Assembly: GCA_026225945.1 (NCBI GenBank)
Contig: JAMJFZ010000769.1
Location: forward strand, 2,580,001 to 2,644,000
Reading direction: 5' to 3'
Origin: Cricetomys ansorgei
Lineage: Eukaryota; Chordata; Mammalia; Rodentia; Nesomyidae
Length of the DNA: 64,000 nucleotides
The position numbers and the translations under genes are program-made. The notes beneath the pieces were generated by a model. It did no database searches, was not told the DNA's origin, and worked only from the letters and a program-made list of their open reading frames with translations. This document shows, piece after piece, positions 57,870 through 64,000 of the stretch. Within the stretch, counting starts at the first letter, position 1, and every line of letters begins with the position of its first letter.

Positions 57870-58610
57870 TTTATTCTTAAGAAATCTCCAATGATTTCTG
57901 AAGAACTGCAGCACATGCTGAATGGGAAAGAATAAAATAAAAACTGGCCAATTTATCCAGACATATCTGTAAGTAGGAAAAAAAGAGACTGTAAAATTAC
58001 CAAGCTGAAAACACAGAGTACTGTTTTATAGAAAAGAAAGGATGGTTCAGATGTGGAAAACTAGTATCCAGAAATTAGAGCCAAAATCATCCTCAGATGG
58101 TAGTATTGAGCCTTAGTCAAGGAACTATCAACATATGATTATCTGGATTTTCGAAGTGTTACAGATCAGTGCCTCTTATATGGTTTCAGTTACCCACCCC
58201 CAACCCTCTGTAGGATAGTTGGTTTATTCTTCCACATAAACATTGTGTATTGGGTGTATAGGGAGCAGATGACTGCTTTTCTGAGTTTACAGGATCAGAA
58301 GCTGAGAAAAACTGTGTAGAGGATATGAAGTAAAAAAAATCAAAACCTTGATCTCATCTCTGTTATTGTAATAATAATAATATATATATATTAATACAAA
58401 ACTAATCATTGATACAATATACCAACATACATATTCTCTAAATTTGAACACATATCATACAAGGGAAATATGCAAGATATTATGACTGGAGAGTTCCTGT
58501 GGCAGATAAATGTTATAAATATAGCTACACCCCCAGGCACACACATATATACAATCACATGCACATGCATGCACATGCGCTAACTCACAAATAAACAAAT
58601 ATGAATATCA
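57870..58610. other. Unique AT-rich DNA
   Basis: No gene. A short TAA/TA run lies at 58369-58391. Confidence 0.4.
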
Positions 58611-58611
58611 C

Positions 58612-58960
58612 AGGTCTGTGGAAATAGCTCAGTGGGTAAATGCTTTCTCTGCAATTAGGAGAATCTGGGTTTGATCTTCAGCACTCATGTAAATTCCAGG
58701 TAGATGTTATTACCATCCTGTAGTCCCAGGATTCCTAAGGCAGATAAAGATTATCTTTGAGGTTATCTGCCTAAGTAGACTAGCTGAATCAGGGAGCTCT
58801 GGATTCAATAAAAAAAAAAAAACATACCTCAATATATACGATGAAAAGCAATCAAGGAAGACACCCAATATAAATTTCTGACCCCCACATGCATATACAC
58901 ATATATGGATGCAGACCTACATGAGCACATATGTGAACAGATATACACATACCACATACA
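58612..58960 (+). mobile_element. B4 SINE, nearly full length
   Basis: The ID-like head TCTGTGGAAATAGCTCAGTG and GGTAAATGCTTTCTCTGC is followed by the B1-like middle CATCCTGTAGTCCCAGGATT, an A run at 58808-58821, and the B4 end CAAGGAAGACACCCAATAT with CTGACCCCCACATGCAT and a long ACAC/ATAC tail. Confidence 0.82.
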
Positions 58961-58964
58961 GATA

Positions 58965-60460
58965 TGCAAAATGAGAAAATAAACTATATATATATATGAA
59001 TATTTCATATGTTCTTCTTACAGTGTGATTAATATTCTCACCACAAAGAGGTGAAACAATAAATAATAAAATAAATAGTTATAGATATTGCAACAAACAG
59101 AGTATATTATATACCATTAGGTGTCAGGCAGTCCAAATATCTAGAAATTAGCCCAAACTGGAATATAGGAGGCTTTCTGGTCGTTAGACAAAAGCATTCC
59201 CCTCCCCTCTCTCTCTGCCTCTATCTTTCTTTCTCTCTATCTCTGTCTTAATCTCTATGTCTTGTTCTCTTCTTTCTTCTTCCTCTCTTACAATGGTGCC
59301 TCTGCTATTCTCTCTCCTTTAGCAGATGTCCTGGACACATCAAATCTTTTTCTCTTTCTGTCTGCTCTGGACTCTCTTATCTTTTGCACAATAGAAACCT
59401 TTCCCTTAATAGTACCATGGAGTAGCTACTTCAATTGTAATACAGGGTCTTATTAAATTTTCTACTTATTACTCAAATAAAATCACATAAGGAAGTTTGA
59501 ATTATTTCAAAATGATTACTATCATGATATTTATAAGAAAGAAAGGCACATATGTAATTAAAAATGGTCCAAATGACCTTGCCTTTCAGGAAAGGTAAGA
59601 ATGGAATAAATAAAGGTATTATTTTTATAAAGAAACATCTAAGCAAAATAGGTGACAGTGATAGAATATGAAAGCGAGACTGAAGCTTTACTTCAATAAT
59701 TTAGTGATGATTATATAGATGAAAGGAAATGTACAAGAAGCTTTTTTGTTTGTTTCTTTTTCCACAGAGGGCAGGACATGCGGGAACATTGTTGAAACTG
59801 GAGCAGCTTGAATTTGGGTCATAATTTAGTAGGCATTTCCTGACTGTACGAGATGTGAAATAGGGAGTATGTTATTAATATACATTTTTTCTCATCTAAT
59901 AAAACTTAAAGACACATTTATATAGCTTTCTGTTCAGTTGAAATATTACCTCTTAGTTTTATAAATTTAAAATTTACCAAACATATATAGCTTATAAATA
60001 ATTTATTGAGAACAACAATGTTAAATATGGTATTGGTTGCATCATAGTTTTTGTTTTTTTTAAAGAATCTCCAGCATCCATATATGGAAAACTTGGATTG
60101 GTTTTATCATACCCAGTATAGTGAAAAGCAAAGTTTGTCCGATCAAGATTCCTGTTTTTGTTATTATCTAGCCTGTGAATTTGTTTCAATTATTTAAATA
60201 CTTGTAATTTTATCTCCCTATATACAAACTAAGCATACACCCTAACCAGCTGTTGTATAAATTAGGAAGCAAAGAGTTCCATGCATGGCATACTGTGTTT
60301 CTAAGAGGAAAACTGCTTATGTTCTACAGTGCAATTAAACTAGATGAGGCCTAAAATTTTAACTATATTGATTATGAGTTCATGACTCTTCAGATACTGT
60401 AAATGTCCTAATTTATAAATTCACACCTAACTTGTGAACTTCTGCTTCAGAAAGTCTTTT
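58965..60460. other. Unique DNA with a CT-rich patch
   Basis: A pyrimidine-rich low-complexity tract occupies about 59198-59290. The following 59300-59460 segment, ending with TTATTAAA and AATAAAATC words, might be an old LTR end. No gene seen. Confidence 0.35.
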
Positions 60461-60461
60461 A

Positions 60462-60537
60462 TGGTGCTGGGAATAGAAATTCAATCCTTGAGAATCTTAG
60501 CCTAGTACTACAGTATTGAGCTTTTTTCCAGTTCTCA
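60462..60537 (-). mobile_element. ID-type SINE, antisense
   Basis: ATGGTGCTGGGAATAGAAATTC and TAGTACTACAGTATTGAGC match the reverse complement of an ID-like head. Confidence 0.58.
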
Positions 60538-60539
60538 AT

Positions 60540-61400
60540 ATAAAATCTATAAATTAATGTATAACAGATTCTGGACTATGAGATTATGAACCTTTATTTT
60601 ACTGTCAATGTATGTTAGAGCAAGTCAAACACAGTCTGACACTGGGGTAATAATAACTCATGAGTTACAGAATTAATTATAGTTTAGAAGTGATCTACCA
60701 CATTTAAAAATGGCTTCCCAACTATGTAATGACTTTGATTTATAAATTTCCTTGTATTTCAGAGGTGTTGACCATGGTCCTTATTGTCACTGTCTGCTCC
60801 AGTCTTGAAAAGATGTCATTATTAAGAGTGTCTTCAGATTCTAACAAAATTTATTTTGATAAATTTACAGATATTGGTCTTTCATCTAACTCTAGTACTA
60901 AAACTGACAAAAATTATTGCTTCTTCTACAACATCCCACTAAATATTTGGAAACCCCTATTATATCTCTTTAAACTTCCCAGATAAAATATAGACTTCCC
61001 TCAAATGTATCTTATATAAATGTAGTTTCCTAGATTTTTTTTGAATGGTCTCCAAGATCTCTTCTGAATTATGACATTTAGAATGGGATGTGGTTCTCCA
61101 CATGTGTTCAGGTAACCATATATCAACTTCCTTGAGATCGACTCTAAATATGTTTGGTTGTATTTTTTAAAGATTGCAGAAATAAACAGTATAACAACAA
61201 ATCCTTATATCACGTCACAGTTGCTATTTATGTTTTTCTTTCTTAAATAATACTATAAAGTATGAGTAGTTTACTTCATTATATTGCTGTGCCATCTGCA
61301 TAGAGTATTAGACCCTCCTCAAGTTCATAAGTTCAAAGAGATAGCTGTGCATGGAAAATGGATATTTGTAAATAGTTCTGTCTGAGGAACTTCTATACTG
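60540..61400. other. Unique AT-rich DNA
   Basis: No repeat recognised. An 85-residue frame at 60729-60986 has no known domain. Confidence 0.4.
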
Positions 61401-61444
61401 CCTTGTAGAGGAATGTTTAATCTTTTCCCCTCTATTTTTAATTT

Positions 61445-61446
61445 GT

Positions 61447-61502
<56 letters not shown>

Positions 61503-61632
61503 TTTCTCACGTATAACACATATCAACAACCCTCCTATCCTCCCTCCATTCCTCCCAGGTCACCCATCTTCCCTCTCCTCCTATTATATACCATTCCCAC
61601 TCCCACCCAATCCCTCATCATGACTGCTCTAG
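61445..61632 (-). mobile_element. LINE-1 3' end, antisense, with tetranucleotide tail
   Basis: ACACATATCAACAACCCTCC, TCCTCCCTCCATTCCTCCCAG and CTCCTATTATATACC repeat the 3' end of the LINE-1 at 27540. The tail side is a (TATC)n tract instead of poly(T). Confidence 0.78.
61448..61503 (+). repeat. (TATC)n microsatellite
   Basis: About 13 perfect TATC/ATCT units at the tail of the LINE-1 fragment. Confidence 0.96.
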
Positions 61633-61636
61633 GGTA

Positions 61637-62440
61637 AAAAGAATGTTGACACACCTTTAATCTCAATGTTCAGAAGGCACTGGTAACACAGGCCTTTAAT
61701 CAGCAATGCAGGTAGCCCAGCTCGGAAAGAGTCAGTGTCAGATAGGAAATACATCTGAGATGAGTCAAAATGAAGGGCAGACAAAGTGACAAATCAGAGG
61801 AAGAGTTAACAGAAAGAATCAGAGAGTGAGGACATGCCCAACCCTCACAATAAAACAGAGCTGCAGAAACAGAGGATAAGGAGCAGAGAGAGGACAAGAC
61901 ACAAAAACAATAAAGCAGTATGACTGAGGATAAGGCAGAGAAGCAGGGAGGCTGATTGTGGCAGTATGGAACAGTGAGAGCTCAGAGAGGGACAAGACAA
62001 AGGAGCAAAGAGGAGTCTGAGGCAGAGACAGAGGCAGTTTGGCAGAAGAAGTCAGTATCAGATGGGAAAAGTGAGACAGTTTGAAGCCTAGCAGAGCAGT
62101 TCAGTCAGAGAATTTACAGGAGTCAGCCAGAGTCTGCCAAGTCAGAAAAGTTCAGTCAGAAACAGTCATATGGCTCAGAAGGTCAGTTGGAACCAGTCAT
62201 CTTGGAGCCAGAACAGCAAGTAGTTGAATCAGATTGGCTCAGTCAGCAATAAGCCTCAGAGGGTTAAACATTCTAGATTGAAAGGAGGCTAATACTGAAG
62301 CCTAGGCTTAAGACTAGATTGTATGGAGGCTGAAATGCTGCAGGACAAGGACTGGTGATTTAATTAAACAAGAGGAAAAAAAAAACTTTTTGAACCCAGA
62401 TCAACTTCTATGGCTATACTGCCTTACATGGAAATTAAAG
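61637..62440 (+). repeat. Composite purine-rich repeat, copy B
   Basis: Sense is on the plus strand. Two head units of about 40 bp occur near 61647 and 61684 (CACCTTTAATCTCAATGTTC and GGCCTTTAATCAGCAATGC). The CAGAG/GTCAG-rich body includes GGCAGTTTGGCAGAAGAAGT (62032), CTTGGAGCCAGAACAGCAAG (62200) and GGACTGGTGATTTAATTAAA (62349), which align with copy A. The tail reads CTTTTTGAACCCAGATCAAC. It abuts the LINE-1 3' end on its left. Confidence 0.75.
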
Positions 62441-62759
62441 CAGTATCAGTTTTCTATCACAAATATCAAGATATATGAAGTCAAAATTTTGTGACCTCAA
62501 CTTTTAATTTTTTGCAAGTACTACCAGGGTATTTAAAAAACCCTTCCTATCTTTAAATAAACTTGGAACTTATATAATCTACAAATAAATGTAGGTTTTA
62601 ACTATGTATTTTTAAAATAAATTGTAAAGCTGATTTTGTGGGAGCTAATCAAGAGAGATCCTTGTTTATTATGATCAGTCCATGAACTGATACCATTTGG
62701 GTCTAGTTATTTAACCAATGTAAATGCACCTTACTGTGTTTTCATTTACTAAAATCCTT

Positions 62760-62935
62760 CATTTTATCCATATGTACATATAATACATGTATGCAAGCAA
62801 TAATAAATAATAAAAAAGAGGCTATGAATTTGAAGGAGAATAGGAGAGGTGTATGGGAAAGTTTGGAGGGAGGAAAACAAAGAGATAAATATTGTAATTA
62901 AAATATAATCTCAAAAATAACAACAACATAGAGTA
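62760..62935 (+). mobile_element. LINE-1 3'-end fragment
   Basis: AAAAGAGGCTATGAATTTGAAG, TGGGAAAGTTTGGAGGGAGG and TGTAATTAAAATATAATCTC match the sense 3' end of a rodent LINE-1. Confidence 0.68.
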
Positions 62936-62939
62936 TGAA

Positions 62940-63485
62940 GAATATAGTCAAATATCAGTCTAGAATGAGAAAAGTCATATTCATAAATGTCCTTATATTT
63001 AAGATAAAGATTCATGTTAGTCAATTAGTTAAGTAAGTTAAAAGTGAAAAACTAAATTAAAACAATCATCATTTCTATAATATTACAGAGGAACTCTTCT
63101 AAAATATTCAACTCCAGTTATGAAATGTAATTTATGATGAAAATGATGTTTTAATTGTTAGAGTATAATCCAAATTTAGTGAAACCCCTGTTATTATCAT
63201 TTTAACCATGTTTAGAAATTAAAGTTGTGGGAAATGATAATAAATATCATTTTATGACATTTTCATAATGATACTAAAATATTTTCAAAAACTAAGCAGT
63301 ATTATTAGGATGTTAAAATTCATGCAATTATGAAAAAAGTGTCACCTAAATGACTAAATATTTTGCTGATTTAAAGCATTGCATAGGTTTAAAGTATCAT
63401 AAATTTTTTTGCCATTTGCAAAAGGGTCAGCATCATTGTTAATATAATGTTTTTGATAATTCTTTAAGGATTTTATACTACGTAT
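62940..63485. other. Unique AT-rich DNA
   Basis: No repeat or gene recognised. Confidence 0.4.
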
Positions 63486-63489
63486 TTTA

Positions 63490-63798
63490 ACATTTTGTTT
63501 ATTATATGAGAATTTCATACACTGTATTTTGATCCTCTTTACCTTCTTCCTCCTAACTCTTCCAACATCTACCCAAATTCCCTACCCATCCAAATTTATG
63601 TCATTAGGTTTCCTTTCATGATTTGAAAAAAATCATACAATATATTTTGATCATGAGGTCCCCTTACCTGACTTCTCCCAGAGCCCGTTAACCTCACTAC
63701 CTACCCATTTCCAGACCTTTCTTTCTTTCTCTCTTTAGAAATCAAAAAAATAGACAAACAAGCAAAAAAATCAATTCAGAATTGAAAAAAAGAAAAAT

Positions 63799-63829
<31 letters not shown>

Positions 63830-64000
63830 AAACTCATAAAAACACAAAATCAGAAACTATGATATACAAAAAAATGATGAGAAAGACAAAAACAAATTCC
63901 CAAACAAAGCATCATAAGACAAAAAGTCTACAAAAATGTCAATGTTCTTATTTTATGTTGGCTATCTACTCCTGGGCATGGAACCTACCCTTTAATGTTG
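63490..64000 (-). mobile_element. LINE-1 3' UTR, antisense, continuing beyond the window
   Basis: GAGAATTTCATACACTGTAT, TTTTGATCCTCTTTACC and TACTCCTGGGCATGGAACCT are antisense Lx-like 3' UTR. The word ATACA.TATTTTGATC occurs twice (63513 and 63636), suggesting an internal duplication or two overlapping 3' ends. The rest lies past 64000. Confidence 0.75.
63799..63824 (+). repeat. (CA)n microsatellite
   Basis: About 13 CA units within the LINE-1 3' UTR. Confidence 0.95.

Overview
The window looks like nuclear DNA of a muroid rodent (mouse, hamster or vole group). Evidence is the mixture of B1, B2/B3, B4 and ID-type SINEs, rodent Lx-type LINE-1 3' ends, rodent medium-reiterated repeats and a URR1-type hAT transposon, over an older layer shared with other mammals (MIR, MER20, L1M). 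Repeat family names come from memory of consensus sequences, not from a search. Species cannot be settled from the text. By eye the DNA is AT-rich and CpG-poor. I find no functional protein-coding exon. Open reading frames are short and are explained by repeats, microsatellites or chance.

The only gene-derived feature is a processed pseudogene of ribosomal protein S6 (minus strand, about 36286-37085), with a decayed target-site duplication on each side.

Layout. 0.3-2.2 kb: an antisense gammaretrovirus-like LTR followed by a probable second LTR. 3.5-5.5 kb: a GC-richer repeat with a CCA microsatellite, then an RMER1-like copy and a B1. 5.5-11.3 kb: mostly unique AT-rich DNA with scattered SINEs. 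11.4-13.1 kb: nested repeats, with a URR1 element inside an RMER1-like copy inside a third repeat. 14.4-15.0 kb: a B4 split by a B1 and ending in a CG/CA microsatellite. 20.0-22.9 kb: a short class II endogenous retrovirus with two LTRs, a lysine-type primer binding site, no intact genes, and a second LTR family inserted backwards in its 3' LTR. 27.3-30.4 kb: antisense LINE-1 3' half with B4 and B2 neighbours. 31.8-34.4 kb: an ancient L1M copy with ORF1 remnants. 35.4-38.1 kb: MIR, B1, B3, the RPS6 pseudogene, B4 and a second URR1. 41.0-46.1 kb: the largest LINE-1, antisense, split by a solo LTR with perfect 6-bp target duplications. 47.7-53.2 kb: two L1M copies in a row, the second riddled with younger insertions. 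54.9-57.6 kb: MER20, copy A of an unusual composite repeat, and another antisense LTR. 61.4-62.4 kb: a LINE-1 tail with a TATC microsatellite beside inverted copy B of the composite repeat. 63.5 kb to the end: LINE-1 3' UTR running off the window.

The region reads as a gene desert or a large intron. Its interest lies in insertion history: nested transposons that give relative ages, two LTR types with tandemly repeated U3 regions, and the inverted pair of composite repeats, which I could not assign to a family.
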